Origin: Phytophthora colocasiae
Taxonomy: Eukaryota > Oomycota > Peronosporomycetes > Peronosporales > Peronosporaceae
DNA length: 64,000 bases
NCBI GenBank assembly: GCA_018806915.1
Contig: JAGKQI010000081.1
Coordinates: 1,116,001-1,180,000 of the forward strand
Direction: 5' to 3'
Each line of letters begins with the position of its first letter. The stretch's first letter is position 1. Shown in pieces: positions 21,973 through 33,700 of this stretch. A program made the translations under genes and the position numbers. The notes beneath the pieces were generated by a model. The model was not told the origin of the DNA and did not search any database. It worked only from the letters and a program-made list of their open reading frames with translations.

Positions 21973-24541
21973 CTACCGACTCAGGCTCCATGTCGTCCAC
22001 TCGTTTCCAGTCTCGAGCAGGTTGTCCTCCATTCTTGTTTCGAAGATAAACCCGAATCGGCGGCTGTTTTCACGCAAACTAAGGTAGATCCAAATGACAC
22101 CGTCGATGCAAACCATCCTCAGCGGATTCCCTTGTGCCGTTAGAGCAAACCACCCGGTAAGCTTCTTTGCCGCCGCCTTGACAAATCCAGCGTCGCGAGG
22201 GTGACGATTTTTTACTTGTATCAGCATCATTGAGACCTCCCCTTCAGTGGTTTCCCCATCCAACTCCTCGCTCGAGTCACGCTCAGCACCCGACTTCCTC
22301 TTGACCATCGGGATTAGCAGATCTGCTCCGTCTTGGCCCCGTGGAAAGACACCTGCAGCCCGACGTCCTAGCAAATACCACAACGTGTCTTCACTCGGCT
22401 CGTCAGTCAACTGCACGAAATGAGTATAACCTATGTACCAGCCGTTCCACTTCTCCCTCCATTCCTCAAAGGCTTTTTTTGCGCTGCTATCGGGATTCTT
22501 CCCCCTCTTGATATATGCACGCACCCTTTTAACTCCCAGCTCCTTCAGGAACGCATTCACAGGCACAAGCTGGCCGATCAATCTGTCGTCCAGCTTGCCG
22601 GGACTGCTCATCGCACACCTGTCCATCGCGAGTAGCAGCAGAATGCGAGCGACCATTTCTCCAATTTCACCAGTGTCCAGTGTTTCGTCCAAGATCAACT
22701 TCTTGAGTTGAGGAAGAATGAACTTCGATAGGCCATTATCGAGCGCATACCACACTTTCATCGCCCCACACGTCAGCACAGGGTCCGAAGCATAACTGCA
22801 GAGATAGCCATCTCTCTCGTAGTTCACGTAAGCCAATGTTGCCATAAAATCTGCAACGACTCGAGAAGCCAACGCTGACTTCAAGTACGGACGTACGCCC
22901 AGTCGACACAGCATGGACGCGACGCCGTACATGGTGTCCGCCTTGTAGTTTCTCTCCAACCAAGGACTCACCCCTAACATGAGCTTATTGGCGGCGAAAG
23001 TGATCAAGCTCCACCGATTCACTACCGGATCTTGCTCACGTGGCAGGTTCGTCCACATGGGACGACCCATGCACTTCAACGCGTTCCACGCCTCATCCTC
23101 GTTTCCCAGCACAACGCGCTTGTACACAGCCACCTGCTCACTCATTGTAACGCTGTTGTCCATCTCGACGTTGGGGTCTTCCATAGTACTGTCTTCTTCC
23201 TGCTTCTCTTCATCTTCTTCATCAGCACTCCACGCACCGGTATCAACCTCTTCACGTTGATCTCGGCAGTACTGCAGCCAGTTCACGTCCATAGTGTGCG
23301 TCATCACAAACGGTGGGAACACCATAAAGCTCCCAGCATCGTCTTTGCGCCTCGAGGACGGGTCGAACGCTGCTGGCGGCGACAGATCCGCGATCCTGGA
23401 GTTTGTGTCCACTAGAACCCCGAAGATCTGGCCCTTGCCGCCAATACCAACGTTCGCAGCCACCAGAGCATGCCGCAGCAGGCGAAAGCGATCCAATCCA
23501 CTCCTGGGGTTGTTGAACAGGTTCCTCGCCTCGTCGATCACCACCACCTGTCTACGACGTTTTGAAGTACTCGGCTTGTGGTCTGGGTTGCTAGCCTTCT
23601 TGACTTCTTGGTGCTCGCGCGTTTTCTCCAACGCCTTTGCCACATCAGCAACAGCCATCGTATCAGTAAAAACTTCCAGCCATTCAGTCTGGACGGTATC
23701 CCAATTTTCGGTCGCGTAGTAGAATATTGCTTGCAACCGCTTGGCAATCTCAGACTCCTCCGCCTCGTCGGGAAACAGCCATTGACAGAGCGACGTCGTA
23801 GCCTTGGGATACCCTGTCGAGTTTTGCGGACGCATGCACATGTACAGCACTCTCATGTCCTTGTCGGTCATCGCGTTGACGGCGAGTTCCCGAATCATCC
23901 GACTCTTGCCAAAGCCGGAGCTCTGCGCGACCGCCACGTATGGCGCCTTGAATTTGTTTGGTGTCTTGGCATACACGCTGTAGCATCGCCGTAGATACTG
24001 GCCGAACTTGACATGGGCGTCGCCGAGGTATTCGGTCTTGGTGAATGCGTACTCGAGCTGATCGACTTCTGTCGTAGTTTGGGCTCGGGGTGAAGACTCT
24101 CTTGACTGGAGTTGCGTGATGAGGTTGTTCATCGCCGTGGCCGCAATAGAAGAGGCGTCGGTTCTCTCTTTGACAATTGGGTAGTCAAGCAGGATTCCTT
24201 TCCCCATGAAAGCTGTGGCAATTCTCCTGGTTCCTTCATCTTGGAGCTTGGTCGCGTCACAAAACAATTTCATAACGTCGGCGTCCACAACTACTGCCGC
24301 TGCCAACTCCATCGCGGTACCAAACTTATGTTGGATTTGCCTGTAGATGTCGTCATTCAGGAATGTAGCCATGTTCTCAGGAGTGAGTTTGAAGTTCTAT
24401 AACCATAGACGACCCATGCATACACAGCAGTGTCAGTAGGAAAGAGAGAAAACAATCGATCTCTAGCTACTTACGTACCTGTACTAGAGCAGGAGGGGGG
24501 CTGATCTCCTCCATGTCCACATCCGATCCTGAGCTAGCCAT
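21973..24541 (-). CDS. P-loop NTPase/PD-(D/E)XK-like nuclease protein, copy A (C-terminus altered)
   Basis: Exon 1 is 24,541-24,479 (21 codons, acidic MEEISPPP leader). A GT-AG intron follows (24,478-24,397) and exon 2 starts at 24,396. The protein has a Walker A motif (SSGFGKS), a Walker B motif (VVVIDEAR), and further on a GADLLIP strand followed by LIQVKN (QVKN at 22,218-22,207). The pairing of Asp with Q-x-Lys is the signature of PD-(D/E)XK-fold nucleases. NTPase-nuclease fusions of this kind occur in mobile elements and in proteins related to oomycete and fungal Crinkler effectors. I see no LFLAK-type secretion leader, so effector status is not supported. A frame change just after FIFET replaces the C-terminus seen in copy C. 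Function is inferred from motifs only. Confidence 0.65.
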
Positions 24542-24845
24542 TGGGACCTTTGACAACAAATGACAAATGCAGCGTTATGTTCTTCTAGAATAATAGCCAA
24601 TCGTTGATGGACTCTTGACACAACAGACGTTCTGCAAATGGGCATCAAAAACTGACGAGTCGTCATCACCCTCTAGAGATATACTACCGGTAGTATTCAA
24701 TAATGCTGTGGGGATTGACGTCACTATTCCGTCCAAGCAGCCTCCAAGCCCCCAGCCGTACTGGCCTCGGAGACCGATTCGATTGCCCCGTGCTCAATGG
24801 TGGACGTCTTCCTGTCGTCTATCGTGGTGACGGTGTAAATCGAGA
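24542..24845 (-). promoter_or_regulatory. 5' flank of copy A, shared with copies D and F
   Basis: Read on the minus strand, this matches the region immediately upstream of copy D (about 57,690-57,991) and F, including TACCGGTAGTA and the segment encoding the end of the small ORF at 57,483-57,809. The match stops abruptly at 24,845. Confidence 0.55.
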
Positions 24846-25248
24846 CGCAACTCGCCGTCAACGCGATGACCGACAAGGACATGAGAGTGCTGTACATGTG
24901 CATGCGTCCGCAAAACTCGACAGGGTATCCCAAGGCTACGACGTCGCTCTGTCAATGGCCTTGCCGCCAATACCAACGTTTGCAGTAACCAGAGCATGCC
25001 GCAGCAGGCGAAAGCGATCCAATCCACTCCTGGGGTTGTTGAACAGGTTCCTCGCCTCGTCGATCACCACCACCTGTCTACGACGTTTTGAAGTACTCGG
25101 CTTGTGGTCTGGGTTGCTAGCCTTCTTGACTTCTTGGTGCTCGCGCGTTTTCTCCAACACCTTTGCCACATCAGCAACAGCCATCGTATCAGTAAAAACT
25201 TCCAGCCATTGAATCTGGACGGTATCCCAATTTTCGGTCGCGTAGTCG
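24846..25248. other. Scrambled junction of two inverted family fragments
   Basis: About 24,846-24,957 is a plus-strand piece of the NTPase domain (matching about 58,655-58,765). About 24,958-25,247 is a minus-strand piece (matching 23,440-23,710 of copy A). At 25,248 the sequence switches again to the plus strand and enters copy B. Three breakpoints lie within 400 nt and no gene is encoded. Confidence 0.65.
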
Positions 25249-27155
25249 GGGTTCTAGTGGACACAAATTCCAGGATCGCGGCTCTGTCGCCGCCAGCAGC
25301 GCTTGACCCGTCCTCGAGGCGCAAAGACGAAACTGGGAGCTTTATGGTGTTCCCACCGTTTGTGCTGACGCACACTATGGACGTGAACTGGCTGCGGTAC
25401 TGCCGAGATCAACGTGAAGAGGTTGACACCGGTACGTGGAGTGCTGATGAAGAAGATGAAGAGAAGCAGGAAGAAGACAGTGCTATGGAAGACCCCAACG
25501 TCGAGATGGAGGACAGCGTTACAACGAGTGAGCAGGTGGCTGTGTACAAGCGCGTAGTGCTGGGAAACGAGGATGAGGCGTGGAACGCGTTGAAGTGCAT
25601 GGGTCGTCCCATGTGGACGAACCTGCCACGTGAGCAAGATCCGGTAGTGAATCGGTGGAGCTTGATCACTTTCGCCGCCAATAAGCTCATGTTAGGAGTG
25701 AGTCCTTGGGAAGAGAGTAACTACAAGGCGGACACCATGTACGGCGTCGCGTCCATGCTGTGTCGACTGGGCGTACGTCCGTACTTGAAGTCAGCATTGG
25801 CTTCTCGAGTCGTTGCAGATTTTATGGCAACATTGGCTTACGTGAACTACGAGAGAGATGGCTATCTCTGCAGTTATGCTTCGGACCCTGTGCTGACGTG
25901 CGGGGCGATGAAAGTGTGGTATGCGCTCGATAATGGCCTATCGAAGTTCATTCTTCCTCAACTCAAGAAGTTGATCTTGGACGAAACACTGGACACTGGT
26001 GAAATTGGAGAAATGGTCGCTCGCATTCTGCTGCTACTCGCGATGGACAGGTGTGCGATGAGCAGTCCCGGCAAGCTGGACGACAGATTGATCGGCCAGC
26101 TTGTGCCTGTGAATGCGTTCCTGAAGGAGCTGGGAGTTAAAAGGATGCGTGCATATATCAAGAGGGGGAAGACGCCCGATAGCAGCGCAAAAGAAGCTTT
26201 TGAGGAATGGAAGAAGAAGTGGAACGGCTGGTACATGGGTTATACTCATTTCGTGCAGTTGGTAGGCGAGCCGAGTGAAGACACGTTGTGGTATTTGCTG
26301 GGGCGTCGGGCTGCAGGTATCTTTCCACGGGGCCAAGACGGAGCGGATCTGGTAATCCCAATGGTCATGAGGAAGTCGGACGCTGCGAGTGACTCGAGCG
26401 AGGAGTCGGACGGGGAAACAACTGAAGGGGAGGTCTCATTGATGCTGGCTCAAGTGGGAAATTACTCTCAGGATAGAGAAGTGTCCCTGTCCAAGACGGA
26501 GGAATTGGCGCCTTGGTTTGGTTTTGAAGCTGGACACTCTCTGAGTAAAATCGCCGTCAACGATGTGATTCGAATTTGTATGGACATTGGAGAAGAAGCA
26601 AGTGGAGTTTCTCGGTTCATTGTTGCCACCCAGTCTGGTGAAAGACTGTCCAATGTCGACTCGAATAGTAGTGTATCGACGACTGTAATCGGGTCAGACT
26701 GCAGCGATGGAGCGTCGTGGTCTGACTACGATAGCGACAATATGAGCAAGCGTAAGCGGAGTCTGGGTGGAGCATACGATGTCAAAACAACAAGTCAAGT
26801 GGAGACGATGTTCACGACGTGCTTTCGATTGATTGACTGTACTTCACTGCCGTTCTTGGACGAGGACGTAGCAGCGAGTTTGGCGAGTCTTGTGGAGTGT
26901 TCATGGTCAGTTACGGCTCTTGTGGATGATGACTTGGATCGCCGTGATGCTATCCTGGCCGACATTATGCCGAGAGCTGATCTACATGAAACGGTGCTAA
27001 AAGGCCTGGTAAACGCACCGAGGAGAGAACAAATGACGGCCAAGAAACGCGCTGTTGGCAGGCAGACGGAAGAGTCCAGAACTGATCGAGGGGAGTCTAA
27101 GAAGATCAAACGACCTCAACGCAACAGAATAGGATGCTCACAGTCCAAGGGTTAA
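25249..27155 (+). pseudogene. NTPase/nuclease family, copy B, 5'-truncated
   Basis: Family similarity starts at GVLVDTNSR (25,249), so the leader, Walker A and Walker B are missing. Upstream residues in the same open frame are antisense read-through. The rest of the protein is intact to the stop at 27,153-27,155 and is closest to copy D, including the C-terminal basic tail (KKIKRPQRNR). The nuclease-like motif reads QVGN (26,451-26,462): the lysine needed in PD-(D/E)XK enzymes is replaced by glycine. With half of the NTPase domain gone and no promoter, it is unlikely to be functional. Confidence 0.75.
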
Positions 27156-27300
27156 GTGGTATTGTGTCGATGGCAAGAGAAGACAGCGTGAAGTCGGACT
27201 GACTGTGGAGAAGAATGGGTGCTTGCCTCTAGTCGAGGAAGTAGGATTATTTCGCTGAAGTATTTGTTTAAGCGACTTTGTGTGCCTTTCAACTACTTGT
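27156..27300 (+). other. 3' flank shared by copies B and D
   Basis: Similar sequence follows the stop of copy D (61,030-61,250). Copy D has about 70 extra nt (about 61,120-61,190) that are missing here. It probably contains the 3' UTR. No terminal repeat is visible. Confidence 0.5.
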
Positions 27301-28039
27301 GGGTACTTCATTAGGACCGCTTCGATAGCGTCTGGAGGACGACGGTCGAGACTACGCCGTTGCACTCGTTGGAACCGGTCTTCAGGGTCAAACACGTAGA
27401 TCGTTGTGCCTTGTGTTGCTGGAGTCGTTCCTACTACGGCTGTAGGTCGCGTTGAGCTGGAAGGCGTTGACGATCTGGTGCAAGTAGTACGCCACCATGG
27501 CTATCTCCACCCGTCAAGCACGCCTGCGATGTCATTTCCTACGCAGAATTCCTACTCCAGGTCGCCAAGGAGAGCACCGGTAAGTTCATTACCACGCAGA
27601 CTGACTACGAGATCAGGAGGAGCACGAACCGGCTCGGAAAGACGAGAAGCACTTGTGCTGGGATGGGTAGAAGGTGGAGCTGCACCAGGAGCAATCGCCA
27701 CGTGCTTCCCCTTGCATTTTTGTCGTCAATGTCCCGGAAAAGTTGGCCGTTTTTCAGGCTCTGGTTTGTGTCCCGACTACTCGTCTTGTTCATCAACTAC
27801 CCGTTGCTCCGACTCGGGCGGAGAAGCTTCGAGACGCTGCTGCAGGCGCCTGATCTTCTTTTCTGGGAAAGCCTCTCAAAGTATCAAAAGCGCGTCGTGA
27901 AAAAGCGCCACATTATGGCGCGATACGAGTACGAAGCTCTCGACGGGGTTTCATCGGTGTCACGAAGGCGTCACCATGCATATACCGCATGGCTTTTCCT
28001 GAAATCTTTGGGTTTTACCTTGCCCACAGCTCGCAGAAG
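27301..28039 (-). pseudogene. Rearranged fragments of a FYVE/START-like gene
   Basis: On the minus strand, 27,301-27,430 matches the C-terminal region of FYVE paralogue 1 (FDPEDRFQRVQRR). The piece 27,510-27,580 matches 8785-8850 in the opposite (plus) orientation. Pieces at 27,590-27,700, 27,750-27,800 and 27,800-27,870 match successively more upstream parts of the gene on the minus strand. The stretch 27,885-28,035 matches the START-like N-terminal part of paralogue 2 (around 10,930-11,125). The order is mostly collinear, with large internal deletions and one inversion. No finger domain remains. It abuts the NOP14 duplicate directly. Confidence 0.7.
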
Positions 28040-30657
28040 ATGACGTTCAAGGCAAGACGGCGGAAGGTGGCGTCCACCAACAAGAAGCAGAAGCTCGGCT
28101 TCTGCGCCAATACAGTAGCCCCAAGGTGGCAACCCCTTCGACGTCCGTAGCAATGCCAGCAAACAGAAGCACGAGGTCATTGGCCGTCGCGTTAAAGGTG
28201 CAGGCCGAAACGTAGCTGCTGCTCGAGCTGAAGCCGAACGCAAGAGGCACAAGACGTTGGGCGCTGAGTTTAAGGCCCGCAACAAGAGCAACGTGTTCAA
28301 GGACAAGCGATTGGGTGAACAGGACCCTACGCTATCCATGGTTTCCAGACGGAGTGGAAGCGTAAACTACGCAATGCATCGACTTTTGCCCTGCATGATT
28401 CCGACTCGGAACAGGAAGGAGAGGAGGATTCACTCTTCCTGACACACAAAGGAGCTAGAATCGGTGAAGATGACTATGATCAGCTTAATGCTGATGGTCC
28501 GTTAGAAGAGGACGACGAGGACAGGAAAATGGACAGAGATATCGTGGATAAACTCCATTTCGGAGGTGGCAAGGGAGATGCTGATGCTCCGGAGGACGCA
28601 GATGGCAAGAAGAAGAAGCACAATGAAGTGATGCAGGAGGTCATGATGAAGGCCAAGCTGTACAATGCAGAACGTCAGAAAAACAAAAATTCGCAGGAAG
28701 ATGCAACGGACAAGTTGGATGAAGGTTTCACTGATCTTCGTGGACTGCTGGAGTTCCGTCCTACCCGTGCGAACGGAAAGGAACTGCTGCCGAAGGAGCC
28801 TATGGATGATTTTGATAAGCTCACGAGGGAGTTCGCGTTTGAAGCCAAGGCGAAAGCTACGGAACGACGTATGTCACCTGAAGAAGCTGCTGCCAAGGAG
28901 AGAGATCGTCTTGCTGAGCTGGAGAAGAAGCCTGTGGATCGTATGCATGGCGCTGACGACGACAGTGATATGTGAAGCGCAAGGGCAAGAAAGGAAAGAA
29001 GGGAAAGAAGAAGGAGAAGACCCCGCAGCTCATTATGATGCCGCCCACTGATGATGATCTGCTACGCAGTGGATGCCCATTATGCTGGTGAAGAGGAAGA
29101 GGCTGAGGAGGGAGACGAGATGGAGAACGAAGCTGAAGAGCAGGAAGAAAGTGAAGAGGAGGACTAGACTCGGAAGCTGAGTCGGACGATGAGGAGGAAG
29201 CTGAGGAGAAGGAGACGAAGGAAGAAGAACAGAAAGATGAAGAGGAGGAGGAGGAAAGCGACGAGGAAACAGAGAAGCAGAAGCGCCAGCAGGATGCTGA
29301 AGATGCTGCTGCCGAGCTCCCGTTCGTGTTTGAATGCCCTGAGTCGCCAGAGGAGCTGGCTGCTCTGTTCAAGACGCACGCGCGCAACTCGCCTGAGAAG
29401 CGTGGACTTATCTTGGAGCGTATTGTGGCGTACTACAACCCACGCCTTAGCGTGGAGAACAAGAACAGCATGAAGCGCTTCTTCGCGGTGATGGTACGCC
29501 AGTTCCTCATCTTTGCGGCTCGCTATGCTGCGCACAAGCAGGACCTGGACTCATTGTCGAAGAGCATGTACACGCTGACTCAGCAGATGGGCGACACTGC
29601 GGGTATTGTGGTGCGCGAACTGCTTGTTCAGCTCTTTAAGCGGTTGCACAAGCGTGCTTCCACCTCTGCGTGGCCTACGCTTCCGGAACTGCTTCTTTTC
29701 AAGGCTTTGACCTCGATTTTCCCTACATCAGACTTACGACACAACGTGGTGTCTCCGATGGAGACTCTGCTTGGAGAGAGTTTGGCTCGCGGCACGGTGA
29801 ACTCACCACAGGAGGCTACCCAGGCTCTGTTCGCTGCTTCGTTGTCTCTGGATATGACGCGTTCGAAGGAGCGCTTCATGCCTGAAGTCGTGACCTTCCT
29901 GACTCGCATCCTCCGTGCTTTCGTGATCTCCGGTGCTGACGATGACAGCGAGACCTCAATCCACTGGCTGCGTCGTGATCTGTTGGAGTGGGTTTCTGCT
30001 CGCTCAAAGGAGAAGATGATGCCTGCGCTCCCGCGTCTTTCTCTAGCTGGTAGCTCGTCTTGCAGTGGTGCTCAAGTGTTGAGTTCGCTGTTGGCTCTGC
30101 TGGACGCTTCGTCGGCTCAATACGCGTCACTGCCTTCGTTCGACGAGCTGTTCTACCCGCTGTACTTGCTGCTCCATGCTTTGGTGAAGCAGTTGGAAGA
30201 CACCAAAGTGTCGGAAGTGAACGCTGTCATCTCGAAGCTCCACACTCGTCTCGAGACCTGCTGGAGTGCTCGCCGTCCGCTTCGACTGCAGAGTTTTGCA
30301 CCAACGATTCTGCCGACGTTTGCACCGCAGTTCGACGAGAACTACACGGTGCGCAAGGACAAAACTGCTCCCAAGGACACTGCCCAACTCAAGCAGCTCA
30401 AGCGCCAGGTCAAGAGAGCTCGCAAGGGCGCGGCTCGTGAACTGCGTCGCGATGCAGAGTTTATCCACCGCGAGAAGCAGAAGGAAGAAGAGGCTCGTTT
30501 ATCGGCCAAGGAGGAGAAGCAGAAGGAGATCCGACGTTGGCTCGAGGAACAGAACGCCACGTTCAACCAACAAGTTCACAAGGGTGGCCACATGCTCAAG
30601 GGCGGAGGTTCTGCTCGTGGACCTGCTCCTCCTCGCGCTCGTACCCCCAGGAAGTAG
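28040..30657 (+). pseudogene. NOP14: NOP14 duplicate, frame-shifted and internally deleted
   Basis: Nearly identical to 18,531-21,191 over most of its length, and it begins at the equivalent ATG. Lesions include a scrambled first ~90 nt, a 20-nt deletion near 28,341, loss of about 10 nt with a TGA at about 28,972, a small deletion near 29,060, and a TAG in the acidic region near 29,165. From about 29,326 the C-terminal 443 residues remain open. Similarity continues only about 35 nt past the stop and does not extend upstream of the ATG, so almost exactly the coding sequence was duplicated. No poly(A) tract is seen, and the parent is intronless, so a retrocopy origin can be neither shown nor excluded. 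Confidence 0.85.
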
Positions 30658-30790
30658 ACTTGACCTACGTAACAATTGCATTAAATTCATGCTTTTCACT
30701 AAACCCTGCGACTACTTTTAAGGATGAACATGTTTATTGAGAGTAGGTGTTTTGTTAAAAGACACAGTGCTGTGAGGGCAATCTGTGGCT
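30658..30790. other. Spacer between NOP14 duplicate and copy C
   Basis: 133 nt. The first ~35 nt match sequence downstream of the parental NOP14. TTTTGTTAAAAGA near 30,748 also occurs near copy A (21,312). Nothing else is recognised. Confidence 0.4.
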
Positions 30791-33700
30791 TCACTCGTAA
30801 ATGGACGAATCGTCATCGGATCCATTAGACGATAATTCAGCAGCACTTTTGAACAGCGGTGCTCCCGACAAGCCTGTCAGCGCAATTTGCTTTAGTTCGT
30901 CGCTCGGCATCACCTCCGATATAGTTTCATCACGACGACCCAGGTCGTCTATCACTACGTCCGTTGCCGGCCGCGTCGACTGCAGAATACTTGTTAGAAT
31001 CGTTGCCACGTCCTTGGTCAAGAACGGAAACGTCCTAGTGTTAATTGCCCGAAAGCACAGCGTGTATGCCTTTTCACTGGACCCTTTGAGGCCTCCTACC
31101 GACTCAGGCTTCATGTCGTCCACTCGTTTCAGGTCTCGCTTCGTTGAAGGCAGGTTGTCCTCCATTCCTGTTTCGAAGATAAACCCGAATCGATTGCTGT
31201 TTTCACGCACACTAAAGTAGATCCGAATGACACCGTCGATGCAAACCACCCTCAGCGGATTCCCTCGTGCCTTTAGAGCAAACCAACCGGTAAGCTTCTT
31301 TGACGCCGCCTTGACAAATCCAGCGTCGCGAGGGTGCCGATTTTTTACTTGTATCAGCATCATTGAGATCTTCTCATCAGTTGTTTTCCCGTCCGACTTC
31401 TCCCTCGAGTCGCTCCCAGCGTCCGACTCCTTGCTCGAGTCGCTCTCAGCGTCCGACTCCTCGCTCGAGTCGCTATCAGCGTCCGACTCCTCGTTCGAGT
31501 CGCTATTAGCGTCCGACTCCTCGCTCGAGTCGCTCTCAGCGTCCGAATTCCTCTTGACCATCGGGATTACCAGATCCGCTCCGTCTTGACCCCGTGGAAA
31601 GATACCTGCAGCCCGACGTCCTAGTAAATACCACAACGTGTCTTCACTCGGCTCGCCTACCAACTGCACGAAATGGGTATAACCCATGTACCAGCCATTC
31701 CACTTCTTCTTCCATTTCTCAAAGGCTTCTTTTGCGCTGCTATCGTGCTTCTTCCCCCCCTTGATATATGCACGCATCCCTTTAACTCCCAGCTCTTTCA
31801 GAAACGCATTCACAGGCACAAGCTGGCCGATCAATCTGTCGTCCAGATTGCCGGGACTGCTCATCGCACACCTGTCCATCGCGAGTAGCAGCAGAATGCG
31901 AGCGACCATTTCTCCAATTTCACCAGTGTCCAGTGTTTCGTCCAAGATCAGCTGCTTGAGTTGAGGAAGAATGAACTTCGATAGGCCATTACCGAGCGCA
32001 TACCACACTTTCATCGCCCCACACGTCAGCACAGGGTCCGAAGCATAACTGCAGAGATAGCCATCTCTCTCGTAGTTCACGTAAGCCAATGTTGCCATAA
32101 AATCTGCAACGACTCGAGAAGCCAATGCTGACTTCAAGTACGGACGAACGCCCAGTCGACACAGCATGGACGCGACGCCATACATGGTGTCCGCCTTGTA
32201 GTTACTCTCTTCCCAAGGACTCACTCCTAACATGAGCTTATTGGCGGCGAAAGTGGTCAAGCTCGACCGATTCATTACCTCACTTGGCAGGTTCGTCCAC
32301 ATGGGACGACCCATGCACTTCAACGCGTTCCACGCCTCATCCTCGTTTCCCAGCACAACGCGCTTGTACACAGCCACCTGCTCACTCATTGTAACGCTGT
32401 TGTCCATCTCGACGTTGGGGTCTTCCATAGTACTGTCTTCTTCCTGCTTCTCTTCATCTTCTTCATCAGCACTCCGCGCACCGGTATCAACCTCTTCACG
32501 TTGATCTCGGCAGTACTGCAGCCAGTTCACGTCCATAGTGTGCGTCAGCACAAACGGTGGGAACACCATAAAGCTCCCAGCATCGTCTTTGCGCCTCGAG
32601 GACGGGTCAAGAGCTGCTGGCGGCGACAGATCCGCGATCCTGGAGTTTGTGTCCACTAGAACCCCGAAGATCTGGCCCTTGCCGCCAATACCAACGTTCG
32701 CAGTAACCAGAGCATGCCGCAGCAGGCGAAAGCGATCCAATCCACTCCTGGGGTTGTTGAACAGGTTCCTCGCCTCGTCGATCACCACCACCACCTGTCT
32801 ACGACGTTTTGAAGTACTCGGCTTGTGGTCTGGGTTGCTAGCCTTCTTGACTTCTTGGTGCTCGCGTGTTTTCTCCAACGCCTTTGCCACATCAGCAACA
32901 GCCATCGTATCAGTAAAAACTTCCAGCCATTGAGTCTGGACGGTATCCCAGTGCTCGGTCGCGTAGTAGAATATCGCTTGCAACCGCTTGGCAATCTCAG
33001 ACTCCCCCGCCTCGTCGGGAAACAGCCACTGCCAGAGCGACGTCGTAGCCTTGGGATATCCTGTCGAGTTTTGCGGACGCATGCACATGTACAGCACTCT
33101 CATGTCCTTGTCGGTCATCGCGTTGACGGCGAGTTCCCGAATCATCCGACTCTTGCCAAAGCCGGAGCTCTGCGCGACCGCCACGTATGGCGCCTTGAAT
33201 TTGTTTGGTGTCTTGGCATACACGCTGTAGCATCGCCGTAGATACTGGCCGAACTTGACATGGGCGTCGCCGAGGTATTCGGTCTTGGTGAACGCGTACT
33301 TGAGCTGATCGACTTCTGTCGCTGTTTGGGCTCGGGGTGAAGACTCTCTTGACTGGAGTTGCGTGATGAGGTTGTTCATCGCCGTGGCCGCAATAGAAGA
33401 GGCGTCGGTTCTCTCTTTGACAATTGGGTAGTCAAGCAGGATTCCTTTCCCCATGAAAGCTGTGGCAATTCTCCTGGTCCCTTCATCTTGGAGCTTGGTC
33501 GCGTCACAAAACAATTTCATAACGTCGGCGTCCACAACTACTGCCGCTGCCAACTCCATCGCGGTACCAAACTTATGTTGGATTTGCCTGTAGATGTCGT
33601 CATTCAGGAGTGAGTTTGAAGTTCTATAACCATAGACGACCCATGCATACACAGCAGTGTCAGTAGGAAAGAGAGAAAAAAGACAATCGATCTCTAGCTA

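Noticed and set aside
25104..25248. N-terminus of a 683-codon protein at copy B
   Set aside because: These codons are the antisense of the NTPase domain. Family similarity begins only at 25,249.
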